A DNA stretch of 64,000 nucleotides from Sphingobium abikonense NBRC 16140 (GCF_001598335.1 NZ_BCYT01000002.1:283644-347643), one strand, 5' to 3'. Shown: positions 25,865-34,534, counted from the stretch's first letter. Notes: generated by a model not told the origin, from the letters alone. Program-made: numbers and translations.

Positions 25865-26635
25865 TCAGGGCGCGCTGAACCCATAACGCGCCAGAATCGC
25901 GCGGCCGGTCGAGGAAAGAAGGAATCGGCGGAAGCCCTCCGCATCGCGGTGGCGGCTGCCGGTCAGGCGGGCGAGCGGATAACGGATCGGCGGATGGCTG
26001 CCCGGCGGGAAGGCGCCGACGATCGCCACGCCATTACCGGCGCGCGCGTCGGTGGCATAGACGATGCCGAGCGGCGTCGCCCCGCGTTCGACCAGCGCCA
26101 GCGCGGCGCGGACATTGTCGGCGCGCGCGATTTTGCCAGCGATCGAGGGCCAGACGCCGAGCGCGGTCAGCGCCGCCTTGCCATATTTGCCCGCCGGCAC
26201 GCTGTCGGGATTGGCCATGGCAAGGCGGCCACGGCCCAGAGCTCGCGCAATCGGCATGTTGCGCCCGATGCGCAGCGACACGCGCCTGTTCGCCGGGCGC
26301 ACCAGCACCAGCCTGTTGCCGGCAAGGTCGGTGCGCGTGCCGCGCATCACGAATCCGGCCTTTTCCACATCGTCCATCCAGTCTTCGTCGGCGGACAGGA
26401 ACAGGTCGGCTGGCGCGCCGGCGCGAATCTGTCGCGCGAGCGCGGAGGACCCGGCAAAGGAGAGGACAGGGCGCGGATGGCCGCGCGCAGCCCAGGCATC
26501 AGCGGCGGCGGTCATCGCCTCCTGCATGCTCGCGGCAGCCAGCAGCAGCGGCCCGCGCTCTTGCGCGGCGGCAGGCGACTGGGGAGCGATCAGCAGCGCA
26601 AGAAGCGCGAGGATACGAAGCAAGGGAATCGACAT
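25865..26635 (-). CDS. modA: Molybdate ABC transporter substrate-binding protein
   Basis: A 256-residue periplasmic protein. A signal peptide covers about residues 1-24 (L-L-A-L-L-I-A-P...A-A-A-Q). The mature part has the ModA landmarks: L-L-A-A-A-S-M-Q-E-A-M near 31, F-A-G-S-S-A-L-A-R-Q-I-R-A-G-A-P-A-D-L-F-L-S-A near 60-82, and P-A-G-K-Y-G near 145. Start is ATG 26635; the reading to 26935 runs antisense to the oxidoreductase gene. modB and modC are downstream on the same strand, but an opposite-strand gene intervenes, so they likely need separate promoters. Confidence 0.92.
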   Translation of the reverse strand: MSIPLLRILALLALLIAPQSPAAAQERGPLLLAAASMQEAMTAAADAWAARGHPRPVLSFAGSSALARQIRAGAPADLFLSADEDWMDDVEKAGFVMRGTRTDLAGNRLVLVRPANRRVSLRIGRNMPIARALGRGRLAMANPDSVPAGKYGKAALTALGVWPSIAGKIARADNVRAALALVERGATPLGIVYATDARAGNGVAIVGAFPPGSHPPIRYPLARLTGSRHRDAEGFRRFLLSSTGRAILARYGFSAP

Positions 26636-26752
26636 GCGCGCACTGTGTCGATGCCGGGGCCGAAAGCAAGGTCGCTTGCTCCACTTTTGTCCGGGCGCGC
26701 CATCGGCTAGGACGCGCGTCATGACCGCCCGCCGCAGCGATACCGCCTGACC

Positions 26753-28393
26753 ATGGCCATTGTGCGAAGCCTGTGCGGGGAATGCGCGGTGGGTTGCGGC
26801 ATCCGCGCCGTGACAGAAGAGGATCGCATCCTGCATCTGGAGGGAGATGCGGCGCACCCCGCCAATGGCGGGTTGCTGTGCGCCAAGGCGAAGCGGCTGC
26901 GCGACGCCTGCGCGCTCGACGGACGATTGCTGCATCCGATCATGGAAGGACGCCGGCAGTCATGGGAGCGGACGATCGCGCAGCTGGCGCGGCGACTGGC
27001 GGCGGTGGTGGCGCGCCATGGTCCGGGCAGCGTGGCCTTGCATGTCGGGGGCGGACTGTCGACCGAGGATTATTATGTCGCCAACAAGCTGATGAAGGGC
27101 TTTTTGGGGTCTGCGCACATCCATGCCCCTTGGCGCGGCGCGATCGACCGCGCGCAGCGCGCGGCCTTTGGCGAGGATGTCATGCCGACCAGCTTCGAGG
27201 ATATCGGCCGCGCGGGCCTGATCCTGCTGGCCGGCGATGCGGTGGCGACGGATCATCCTGTGCTGTTCGACCGGGTGCAGGCGATGCGGGCGGACAGCGG
27301 CGCGCAGCTGGTGATGATCGCGCCGGAAGGGGCGGCTGCGGGGCTGGAGGTCGGCCTGCACCTGCCGGTGGCGCAAGAGGCGATCGCGCCCTTGCTCAAC
27401 GGACTGCTGCTGCATGTCCATGACGCGGGGCTTGGCCGCGTTCCCGCGCTGACGCCGGCGAACTTCTGGGAAGCCTTGCGACCCGGCCATGACATCTGGT
27501 CGGTGGCGCGAACATGCGGCCTGTCGCCGCAAGGCGTGCGGGATTTCTATGATCTGTGGGCATCGCAGGATCGCGCCCTGACCCTGTTCAGCGGGGAGGA
27601 TGGGGCGGTCGCCGCCGCGACAATCAATCTGCACGTGGCAACCGGACGGATCGCGCGGCCGGGGGCGGGGCCGTTCGCATTGGGGCGGGCGGCGAACGGC
27701 ATGGGCGCGCGTGAGGTCGGATGCCTGGCCGATACTCTGGCGGCGCACCGGGATTTCACGCCCGACAGCATCGCTGACGCGCGGCGTTTCTGGGGCGCGC
27801 GGACGATGGCCGAGACGCCGGGGCTGGAAGGGGCGGCGCTGCTGCAGGCGATCCGCGACGGGGCGGTGCGTGCCCTTATCAGCATAGGCGATGATATGGG
27901 GGCCATGGACTGGCTGGCGCAGGCGCGGTCAGGGGTCGCCCTGTCGATTCGCGCCAGCGCGCATGCGGATGCAGCGGCACAAGGCTGGACCGCTGTGCTT
28001 CCAGCGCCGGTCGGCATTGAACAGGACGGGACGATGACGGCGCTCGACCGGCTGGTGAGCCGCCAACGTCGCCTGTTCGACCTGCCAGGCGCGGCGCGGT
28101 CCGGCTGGTGGATGCTGACCCGGATCGCGCAGGCAATGGGGTGGGGCGACGCCTTCCACTATGAGCGGCCGGCGGATATTTATCGCGAGCATGTACGGCT
28201 GACCGCTTACGGCAACAGCGGGGAGCGGGTGCTGAACCTCAAGCGGCACGCGCCCATTTCCAACCCGGCCTATGCCGAATTGACGCCTTGGCGCTGGGGC
28301 GAGGTGCCGTTCGACGACGGGCGGTTTCCGACGCCGGACGGGCGCGCACACCTATTGCCGCTTCAGGCAGCGCCCGAGGCGGCGATCGATTGA
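26753..28393 (+). CDS. NasA-like molybdopterin oxidoreductase, C-terminally truncated
   Basis: 546 residues resembling the assimilatory nitrate reductase catalytic subunit. The [4Fe-4S] ligands are intact: C8-x2-C11-x3-C15-x27-C43. Domains II and III continue to F-P-T-P-D-G-R-A near residue 528, the point at which NasA normally enters its C-terminal dinucleotide-binding domain, which is missing; full NasA is about 850-900 residues. By eye alignment to N-S-R-L-C-M of NasA, the Mo-ligand Cys corresponds to Trp127 (P-W-R-G-A). It is divergent from modA and its 3' end overlaps the convergent GT4 gene by 31 bp. It is either a decaying enzyme or one with a changed role. Confidence 0.8.
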   Translation: MAIVRSLCGECAVGCGIRAVTEEDRILHLEGDAAHPANGGLLCAKAKRLRDACALDGRLLHPIMEGRRQSWERTIAQLARRLAAVVARHGPGSVALHVGGGLSTEDYYVANKLMKGFLGSAHIHAPWRGAIDRAQRAAFGEDVMPTSFEDIGRAGLILLAGDAVATDHPVLFDRVQAMRADSGAQLVMIAPEGAAAGLEVGLHLPVAQEAIAPLLNGLLLHVHDAGLGRVPALTPANFWEALRPGHDIWSVARTCGLSPQGVRDFYDLWASQDRALTLFSGEDGAVAAATINLHVATGRIARPGAGPFALGRAANGMGAREVGCLADTLAAHRDFTPDSIADARRFWGARTMAETPGLEGAALLQAIRDGAVRALISIGDDMGAMDWLAQARSGVALSIRASAHADAAAQGWTAVLPAPVGIEQDGTMTALDRLVSRQRRLFDLPGAARSGWWMLTRIAQAMGWGDAFHYERPADIYREHVRLTAYGNSGERVLNLKRHAPISNPAYAELTPWRWGEVPFDDGRFPTPDGRAHLLPLQAAPEAAID

Positions 28394-29541
28394 AGATGCG
28401 CAAGCAGCGCGTCGCCATTGGCCTGCCAGGTGAAGCGCAGCGCGGATTCGCGCACCGCGGCCTGCACCGGCGGATTGTCGAGGATCGCGCGGATGGCGGC
28501 GGCGATCGCTTCGGGATCGCGCTCCACGATCCGGCCCGCCTCAGGCCGGTCGAGCAGTTCGCGCGCGCCACCCACATCGCTGATGACGATGGGCGTGCCG
28601 CAGGCGAGCGATTCGACCCAGGCATTGGCCAGGCCTTCCGATTCGGACACCAGCGCCATCACGTCCGCCGCGGCGAAAATGCGCGGCAGCTTGTGATGGG
28701 GGACGGAGCCGAGGAAGCCGATCCGCCGCTCGACGCCCAATTCCTGCGCCAGCGTTTCGAGCGTGCGGCGATACTGACCCTGGCCTGCGAGCAGCAGGGT
28801 CACGTCGGGCAGCTGCGGCAGCGCGCGCACCAGCAGATCCTGTCCCTTGCGCGGGATCAGCGCGCCGACGCTCAGGACGACCGAACCGTTGAAATCCAGC
28901 GCGGCCTTCGCCGCCTGCCGATCGGTGAGTTCGAACGTGTCGAGATCGACCCCGGTATAATGGACGCGGATCTTGTCAGCGTCGATGCCCATGCGCGCCA
29001 TCGATCGACGCATCGCTTCGGATACGGCGAGCAGGCCGGCGGCGTCATCGGCCGCCTGGCGTACGAGCTTGCGGGTGGACGGCTGCGTGCCCCAATGGTG
29101 GATGTCCGCACCGCGCGCCTTGACCGAATAGGGGATGCCGAGCGCCTTCGACAGGCGGCGGGCGACCGGGCCGTCGGGAAAAAAGAAGCTGGCGTCGATG
29201 ACGTCGAACGGGCGCTGCGCATGCAGGCGGCGGACGAGCGGCAGGATGGCGCGGGTCATCGCGCCGACATTGCTGCGGCCGCCAATTTTCGGGATGGTGC
29301 GGAAGACCGGGCGATAGACGGTGACTTCGCGCCAGCGTTCCTTGCGCGGCAGCGCGCGCAATGCGGCATAGCCGGGCGCGAGCGAAAAGGGCCAGACGGG
29401 AATGCCGACCGGCGCGATGACGGTCACGTCCGCCTGGGGGCGGCTGGCCAGCTCCCGCGCCTGGCGTTCGACGAAGACGCCGAAATTGGGGCGGCTCATG
29501 TCCGGAAAGAGGGTCGAGAGCGTAAGGACGTTGAGTGTCAT
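28363..29541 (-). CDS. Glycosyltransferase family 4
   Basis: A 392-residue GT-B enzyme. The N-terminal domain begins L-N-V-L-T-L-S-T-L-F-P and has F-G-V-F-V-E-R-Q; the C-terminal domain has S-V-G-A-L-I-P-R-K-G near 224, L-L-L-A-G-Q-G, and V-S-E-S-E-G-L-A-N-A-W-V-E-S-L-A-C-G-T-P near 309 with the E-x7-E donor contacts. ATG 29541 follows a GGAGGGG ribosome site. It is convergent with the truncated NasA-like gene and isolated from the other sugar genes, so the polymer it serves is unknown. Confidence 0.9.
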   Translation of the reverse strand: MTLNVLTLSTLFPDMSRPNFGVFVERQARELASRPQADVTVIAPVGIPVWPFSLAPGYAALRALPRKERWREVTVYRPVFRTIPKIGGRSNVGAMTRAILPLVRRLHAQRPFDVIDASFFFPDGPVARRLSKALGIPYSVKARGADIHHWGTQPSTRKLVRQAADDAAGLLAVSEAMRRSMARMGIDADKIRVHYTGVDLDTFELTDRQAAKAALDFNGSVVLSVGALIPRKGQDLLVRALPQLPDVTLLLAGQGQYRRTLETLAQELGVERRIGFLGSVPHHKLPRIFAAADVMALVSESEGLANAWVESLACGTPIVISDVGGARELLDRPEAGRIVERDPEAIAAAIRAILDNPPVQAAVRESALRFTWQANGDALLAHLQSIAASGAA

Positions 29542-29598
29542 GACCCCTCCTTGGATGCACAGCTTTGACACATGGTTAAGCGTGGAGCGACCAATTGG

Positions 29599-30162
29599 CT
29601 AGAGACGTCGGACGAGCTGTTCGGCAACCGCCGCCCAGGGCGGATCGGTGACGACCAGCTGGCGCGTGCCCGAACCAAGCGGCAGCAACTGCAACCGGTC
29701 GCCTTCGCGCCCGATCAGGCGGCCGAACAGGAAGCGGCCCGCCGGGCGCGGCAGCAATATGTCGCGATTGAGCGCCGCGCCATAGTCCGCCGGGCCGATG
29801 CGGCGGCACCAGATGGCGTCGCCGGCGCGATAATCGCCGATGCTGGCGCCGACATGGACGCCAACCATGCCATCGGAAGCGATGGGCGGCGGGAAAGCGA
29901 GCGGCCGGGTGGGCGCGCGGACGCCGTCGGGGCCTAGCAATGCCGCCACGGCGATTTCGCTATGGCCGGGCAGGGCGACCAGTTCGGCGCTGGTGACGCC
30001 CAGCGCCAGCGCGATGCGGTTCAACCAGTTGACCGAAACAGTGCGGGTGCCGGTTTCCAGCCGCCCGATGGTCTGCGCCGTGGTCGGCGGATCGCACAGC
30101 GCGCCGACCTGTTCGAGCGTCAGCCCCTTCGCCTTGCGGACCTCACGGATGCGGGTGATCAT
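29599..30162 (-). CDS. XRE-family regulator with S24-like C-terminal domain
   Basis: 187 residues. Residues 1-62 form a Cro/CI helix-turn-helix (L-T-L-E-Q-V-G-A-L-C...T-A-Q-T-I-G-R-L-E-T-G). Residues about 95-187 resemble the beta-rich LexA/CI peptidase-like domain (V-G-V-H-V-G-A-S-I-G-D-Y-R-A-G-D-A-I-W), but I do not see a clear Ser-Lys catalytic pair, so self-cleavage is doubtful. Short distances to a divergent small gene suggest joint control. The A/T-rich 53-bp strip at 30163-30215 would hold the promoters. Confidence 0.8.
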   Translation of the reverse strand: MITRIREVRKAKGLTLEQVGALCDPPTTAQTIGRLETGTRTVSVNWLNRIALALGVTSAELVALPGHSEIAVAALLGPDGVRAPTRPLAFPPPIASDGMVGVHVGASIGDYRAGDAIWCRRIGPADYGAALNRDILLPRPAGRFLFGRLIGREGDRLQLLPLGSGTRQLVVTDPPWAAVAEQLVRRL

Positions 30163-30260
30163 GGCATTGTTCCGTATAACCTATTTGGTTTCCTCTTTCC
30201 TACAGATTATCCCCCGTGGCAAGTCCCATCGCCTTGATATCCGCCGCGAGGGAGATGCCG

Positions 30261-30716
30261 ATGGCCAGCCATGTTCAACAGATGATCGAGGATCCCGATG
30301 GCGTCCGACAGGCCGTGCTGGTGCATATGGGCGAATCGCCGCTCGCTTGGCTGCGTGCGCGCGGGCGGCTGAGCGAGCGGCATTTCATTGCGGGCGACAT
30401 GTTGCGGAATGACTGGGAGCGGGCGGGACTGGGGGCGCGGGTAACGATGCGCTGGGACGCGGCGGCGCGGTATGGCGGGCGACGGGGGCCGGCGCGTCCC
30501 GCCGACCCCACGCTGGCGCAAATGGCGGCGCGCGAGCGGTTCGACGGCGCGATCCGGGCGGCGGGGCCGGGGTTGGCCGACATTCTCTGGCGCGTCGCCT
30601 GCGCTGGCGAAGGGCTGGCGGCGGCGGAAAAGGCGCTGTGCTGGCCCAGCCGCGCTGGCAAGCTGGTGCTGACGCTGGCGCTCGACCGGGTGGCGGACTG
30701 GTATCGGGTGCCCTGA
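30261..30716 (+). CDS. DUF6456-domain protein
   Basis: 151 residues. The block E-S-P-L-A-W-L-R-A-R-G-R-L-S-E-R-H-F-I-A-G-D-M-L-R near 28 and R-V-T-M-R-W-D near 63 are the features I associate with DUF6456 proteins of alphaproteobacteria, which are thought to bind DNA. ATG 30261 has GAGGGAG six bases upstream; the longer GTG start at 30216 is less likely. Tryptophan-rich helices in the C-terminal half end in A-D-W-Y-R-V-P. It is divergent from the XRE regulator. Confidence 0.75.
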   Translation: MASHVQQMIEDPDGVRQAVLVHMGESPLAWLRARGRLSERHFIAGDMLRNDWERAGLGARVTMRWDAAARYGGRRGPARPADPTLAQMAARERFDGAIRAAGPGLADILWRVACAGEGLAAAEKALCWPSRAGKLVLTLALDRVADWYRVP

Positions 30717-30724
30717 GCGCGCGC

Positions 30725-31267
30725 TCAGGCGACCATGCCCGCGCCCAGCAGCAGCAGCAGCTTCACGTCCATCGCATAGCCCTGCGCGCGCCAGTCGGCG
30801 ACATGATCGGCGATGCGGTCGAGCGGCACGCGGTGGACCAGGATATCCTCTTCGGCGACACCGCCGCCCGCGCTGGTCCTGGTGAGGCCATGGGCGCGGA
30901 ACAGGGTGAACCCTTCGGACACCATGCCCGGTGAGGCGCTGAAGTCGCCCAGCCGTTCCAGCCGTTCGGGGCGATAGCCGGTTTCTTCCTCCAATTCGCG
31001 TGCGGCGGCGAGGCTCGCCTCCTCGCCGGCCTGCTCATCGCCGACAAGGCCTGCGGGCAACTCGATGCAGCGGCGGCCCAGCGGAACGCGATATTGATCG
31101 ACCAGCAGGACGTGCCGGCCGTCGGCCGCTTCGTCGATCGCCAGGATGACGGCGGCGTGAATGCCGCGCGCGCGGGAGACATATTCCCATTTCCCGCGCG
31201 TCTTGGCGGTGATGAAGCTGCCCGCCCACATGATTTGTTCGGGCAGGTCGCGGTCCGGGTCGGTCAT
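30725..31267 (-). CDS. Nudix hydrolase (ADP-ribose pyrophosphatase-like)
   Basis: 180 residues with a perfect Nudix box, G-x5-E-x7-R-E-L-x-E-E-x-G, in G-D-E-Q-A-G-E...A-R-E-L-E-E-E-T-G-Y near residues 76-98. The flanks (I-E-L-P-A-G-L-V-G and S-P-G-M-V-S-E) match the ADP-sugar pyrophosphatase branch. It ends the leftward lemA-TPM-TPM operon, overlapping the preceding stop by 4 nt (31264-31267). The substrate is not settled by sequence. Confidence 0.92.
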   Translation of the reverse strand: MTDPDRDLPEQIMWAGSFITAKTRGKWEYVSRARGIHAAVILAIDEAADGRHVLLVDQYRVPLGRRCIELPAGLVGDEQAGEEASLAAARELEEETGYRPERLERLGDFSASPGMVSEGFTLFRAHGLTRTSAGGGVAEEDILVHRVPLDRIADHVADWRAQGYAMDVKLLLLLGAGMVA

Positions 31268-31941
31268 AATTCGATCAGCCTGTCGGGAAGTTCGTTGATG
31301 TCATCGGCTTCGCGCGGGAAATGCGCGGCGAGCACGGCGCCGACCTGGGCGACGGCCGCCGCCAGCCCTTCGCCGGCGCGATCCTGTCGCAGCGCGTCGA
31401 CCAGCGTGGCCATGGCGTCACCCCATGCGTCGGGCGACACTTTTGCATTGATCGCCCGATCGGCCACCAGTTCGGCGCGATGTTCGTCCAGGCTGATATA
31501 GATGAGCACGCCGGTGCGGCCGCGCGTGCGCGCTTCGGCGGCGGTGCGGAAGAGCAGGATTGCGCGACGGCGCACGCGGCGGGCCTTGGTCGCTTTGGGC
31601 GTCAGCAGCATACGCAGCGGCATGATCGCCAGCAGATATCGGACGATCAGGAATTTGAGGATGAGGATGCCGAGCAGCCCCGTCAGCAGCTTCCAGTCCG
31701 CCAGTTCATGTTCCCAGTCGAGCAGCAGCATGGACAGGAAGGCGCGCAGATGGGCGGGGAAGGCGGCCATCAACGCCAGCGCGATGAATACCGCCGCCGC
31801 CGCCCAGCTTAGCCCCACATCATGATAGCTGTCGGACTGGCGCGCGACGATGGTGACGATCTCGCCGGACGTGCGCGTCTCCGCCTCCGCCACGGCGGCG
31901 GAGACGAGTTCATGGTCGGATTGCGTCAGATGAAGCTGCAT
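31264..31941 (-). CDS. TPM-domain membrane protein
   Basis: 225 residues. The N-terminal T-S-G-E-I-V-T-I-V-A-R-Q-S-D-S-Y and the C-terminal V-L-I-Y-I-S-L-D-E-H-R-A-E-L-V-A-D-R-A-I are halves of a TPM fold (named after TLP18.3, Psb32 and MOLO-1), interrupted by two hydrophobic helices near 50-115. ATG 31941 overlaps the stop of the upstream TPM gene (TGATG). It sits with a second TPM protein and LemA, an arrangement seen in many proteobacteria, whose job is not well defined. Confidence 0.85.
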   Translation of the reverse strand: MQLHLTQSDHELVSAAVAEAETRTSGEIVTIVARQSDSYHDVGLSWAAAAVFIALALMAAFPAHLRAFLSMLLLDWEHELADWKLLTGLLGILILKFLIVRYLLAIMPLRMLLTPKATKARRVRRRAILLFRTAAEARTRGRTGVLIYISLDEHRAELVADRAINAKVSPDAWGDAMATLVDALRQDRAGEGLAAAVAQVGAVLAAHFPREADDINELPDRLIEL

Positions 31942-32828
31942 CACCAGTCCCCCGACGCGCCACCGCCGCCGAAGCTGCCGCCGCCCGAAAAGCCGCCGCC
32001 GCCGCCCCAGCCGCCGCCCCAGCCTGAACCGCCCGAACCCGAACCCCAGCCGGACCCGAGGCCAGGACCCCAGATAACCACGCGGGCACTGCCGCCGCGC
32101 CGATAGCGCCGGCCGCCGCGCGCCCGCGACAGCATCGGCAACAGGATGAAGAAGACGACGAACAGGATGATCCAGAAGGCGATGATGCCGCCGCCGTCAT
32201 CCTGGCTGTCGCGCGCGGCCGCCTCCGCCTTGGCCGCCTGCGCCCGCGCCTGGTCGGGGGGAAGCGCAAGCAGGGTGGTGATGGCGTCGACACCTGCGTC
32301 GATGCCGCCCACCATGTCGCCGGCCTTGAAGCGCGGCGCGATGACGGTGCGGATGATCTGCGAAGACAGCGCGTCGGTCAGGATGCCTTCCAGGCCATAG
32401 CCGACCTCGATCCGCAGTTTCCGCTCGGACGGCGCGACGATCAGCAGCGCGCCATTGCTGTCCTTGTCGCCGATGCCCCATGCGCGGCCCAGCCGATAGC
32501 CATAGTCGGCAATGTCATAGCCCTGAAGATCGGGAATGGTGGCGACCACCAGCGACCGGCCGCTGGCCTGTTTCTGCGCGATCAGCTTCTGGCTCAGCGC
32601 CTGTTCCTGCTGCGGCGTCAGGATATTGGCGGCGTCGACCACGCCCTTGTCGTCGAATTTGGGGAAGGTCTGGGCCTGCGCCGTCGATGCCAGCGCGAGC
32701 AGAAGGAAGGCAAGGAGCAGGACGATCGCATGCGTCCGGCCATGATCTCTCCGGGCGGAGGGACAGGCCTTCGACAGGCTCAGGCCGAACGGGTGCGGGG
32801 GCGTGGGGCTGGGCGGGGCGAAATGCAC
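31941..32828 (-). CDS. TPM-domain secreted protein, YgcG-like, with glycine-rich tail
   Basis: 295 residues. A signal peptide spans about residues 24-52 (A-I-V-L-L-L-A-F-L-L-L-A-L-A-S ... A-Q-A-Q). The TPM domain follows (V-V-D-A-A-N-I-L to the L-R-I-E-V-G-Y-G-L-E-G-I-L-T-D-A-L region), then one membrane helix near 215 and a C-terminal Gly/Ser/Trp-rich tail typical of YgcG. The start is GTG 32828, eight bases after the lemA stop, with a poor ribosome site. Residues 12-21 (P-F-G-L-S-L-S-K-A) are translated from a REP element, so the N-terminus looks newly acquired. Confidence 0.85.
   Translation of the reverse strand: MHFAPPSPTPPHPFGLSLSKACPSARRDHGRTHAIVLLLAFLLLALASTAQAQTFPKFDDKGVVDAANILTPQQEQALSQKLIAQKQASGRSLVVATIPDLQGYDIADYGYRLGRAWGIGDKDSNGALLIVAPSERKLRIEVGYGLEGILTDALSSQIIRTVIAPRFKAGDMVGGIDAGVDAITTLLALPPDQARAQAAKAEAAARDSQDDGGGIIAFWIILFVVFFILLPMLSRARGGRRYRRGGSARVVIWGPGLGSGWGSGSGGSGWGGGWGGGGGFSGGGSFGGGGASGDW
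32768..32793 (-). repeat. REP half-element in a coding sequence
   Basis: The 26-bp core CCTTCGACAGGCTCAGGCC... matches the arm at 47936-47959 with two mismatches. Here only one arm is present and it is read through as coding sequence (P-F-G-L-S-L-S-K) at the 5' end of the TPM gene. Confidence 0.8.
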
Positions 32829-32835
32829 GTCCCGG

Positions 32836-33438
32836 TCAGCTGCCGAAATCGACCTTAGGCGCTTCTTCCGCGCCCGGCGTGGTCGCTTCGAACGGCGTCA
32901 TGGGCTTGGCGCCGTGGATCAGCTTCGCGCCGATCGCGTCGGGGAAGGTGCGGATGCGGGTATTATAGGCCTGGACCGCGCCATTATAGTCGCGGATGGC
33001 GACGGCGATGCGGTTTTCGGTGCCTTCCAGCTGCGATTGCAATTGCAGGAAATTCTCATTGGTCTTGAGATCGGGATAGGCCTCGACGCTGGCGAGCAGG
33101 CGGCCAAGCCCCTGGCTCAATTGCGCCTGCGCGGCCTGGAACTGGGCGACCTTGGCGGGATCGGACAGGTCTTGAGCATTGACCTGCACCGACGTTGCCT
33201 TGGCGCGGGCTTCCGTCACACGGACCAGCGTATCCTGTTCCTGCTTGCCCGCCGCCTTGACCGTGGCGACCAGATTGCCGACCAGATTGGCGCGGCGCTG
33301 ATATTGCGCCTGGACGTCGGCCCATTTGGCCTTCGCCTCCTCCTCTGCCGTGGGCACGCTGTTGATGCCGCAGGCGGACAGAGCCATCGCCCCGAACATC
33401 GGCAACAGGACGGAAGAGAAGCGGCGCAGCAGCGACAT
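32836..33438 (-). CDS. lemA: LemA family lipoprotein
   Basis: 200 residues. The lipobox L-S-A-C near residue 23 follows a Leu-rich signal, so the protein is a lipoprotein. The rest is Lem[13 protein letters not shown], the [17 protein letters not shown] and [17 protein letters not shown] blocks, mostly long helices. Start is ATG 33438 after AAGGATC; the extension to 33525 is unlikely. First gene of the leftward lemA-TPM-TPM-Nudix operon. Confidence 0.92.
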   Translation of the reverse strand: MSLLRRFSSVLLPMFGAMALSACGINSVPTAEEEAKAKWADVQAQYQRRANLVGNLVATVKAAGKQEQDTLVRVTEARAKATSVQVNAQDLSDPAKVAQFQAAQAQLSQGLGRLLASVEAYPDLKTNENFLQLQSQLEGTENRIAVAIRDYNGAVQAYNTRIRTFPDAIGAKLIHGAKPMTPFEATTPGAEEAPKVDFGS

Positions 33439-33542
33439 GGAAGATCCTTCGGCTTTGTTTCGATCGTGGAAATAGGGCGTTGTCCTGCGCGGCGCAACGG
33501 GCCATCCTGACTTCATCACCAGCACGGCAAAGGGATATGCAC

Positions 33543-33986
33543 ATGGGGCTGATGTCCGAATTCAAGACTTTCATCAATCGCGGCAATGTCATGGACCTGG
33601 CGGTCGGCGTCATCATCGGCGGCGCGTTCGCCACCATCACCAAGTCGCTGACCGATGACCTGATCATGCCGGTCGTCGGCTATGTCTTTGGCGGGGCGGA
33701 TTTTTCGCGCTATTTCGTGCGGCTGGGTCCGATTCCCGAAACCTTCAAGGGCAATCCGGCCAGCTATGCCGATTTGAAGGCAGCGGGCGTCGCGATGCTG
33801 GGCTGGGGCGAATTCCTGACCGTCCTGGTCAATTTCCTGATCCTGGCCTTCATCATCTTCCTGATGGTCAAGGCCGTCAATCGCCTGACGCACAAGGAGG
33901 AGGCCAAGCAGGAGGCCGCGCCGCCGCCGCCCACGCCAGAGGATATTATTCTGCTGCGCGAAATCCGCGACTCCTTGAAAAAATAA
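33543..33986 (+). CDS. mscL: Large-conductance mechanosensitive channel
   Basis: 147 residues. [26 protein letters not shown] forms the N-terminal helix and first membrane segment, then a periplasmic loop, the second membrane segment ([16 protein letters not shown]) and a cytoplasmic helix bundle ([13 protein letters not shown]). MscL opens on hypo-osmotic shock. ATG 33543 follows AAAGGGA at good distance; 33537 and 33552 are alternatives. The Pro-rich linker before the C-terminal helix is normal for the family. Confidence 0.95.
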   Translation: MGLMSEFKTFINRGNVMDLAVGVIIGGAFATITKSLTDDLIMPVVGYVFGGADFSRYFVRLGPIPETFKGNPASYADLKAAGVAMLGWGEFLTVLVNFLILAFIIFLMVKAVNRLTHKEEAKQEAAPPPPTPEDIILLREIRDSLKK

Positions 33987-34130
33987 TCGTTTATGCGACG
34001 AAACGAGTTGGCGGCGGGAACCATCCGGCATGCGACCGGTTGATCGCCGTCAGGGTGAGGGGTTGCCATGGCAGCCTGACGCCTTGCCCAGAGACGTCAG
34101 CCCCCGGGGGCACAACAGGAGAATAACGCC

Positions 34131-34400
34131 GTGAAAACCTTCGTCACTGTCCTTGGCCTTGCCAGCCTTGTCGCGCTCGCTGCCTGCGATTCCGCCAAGG
34201 AAAACCAGGTCGAGAATGCTTACGAAAATCAGGCGGACGCGCTCGACAACCAGGCTGACAATATGGAAGCCATGGCCGACAACCTGTCGGGCAACGCTGA
34301 AATGGCGGCCGAAAACGCAGCCGATCGTCTGGAAAACAAGGCCGACGCCACGCGTGAAGCCGGCGAAGCTGCCGAGGACGCGGTGGAAAAGCAGCAGTAA
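34131..34400 (+). CDS. Small Asn/Ala-rich lipoprotein
   Basis: 89 residues. A lipobox L-A-A-C at residues 16-19 follows a short signal peptide. The mature part is a highly charged single helix with a repeated E-N-Q-A-D / D-N-Q-A-D pattern every seven or so residues and matching N-A-A-D-R-L-E-N-K-A-D, suggesting a coiled coil like that of Lpp. GTG 34131 follows AGGAGA. I do not recognise a named family. A strong Rho-independent terminator follows directly. Confidence 0.75.
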   Translation: MKTFVTVLGLASLVALAACDSAKENQVENAYENQADALDNQADNMEAMADNLSGNAEMAAENAADRLENKADATREAGEAAEDAVEKQQ

Positions 34401-34423
34401 TTTCTGCTTGAATCCAGTTACGA

Positions 34424-34456
34424 GGGGGCGCTGCGGCTTGCCGTGGCGCCCTTTTT
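34424..34456 (+). terminator. Rho-independent terminator
   Basis: GGGCGC (34426-34431) pairs with GCGCCC (34446-34451), with an inner CGGC-TT-GCCG stem, followed directly by TTTTT. It ends the small lipoprotein transcript and insulates the che operon. Confidence 0.8.
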
Positions 34457-34534
34457 CGTGCCGCCGCGCTTTTAACGCGGCCTTAACCACGCCCCGCCAT
34501 GGTGCCCTGGCGCGCAGCCATCAGGGCCAGGGGC

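Noticed and set aside
26636..26752. ModE box or Moco riboswitch between modA and the NasA-like gene
   Set aside because: I could not find the ATCGNTATATA-type dyad or the Moco RNA core.
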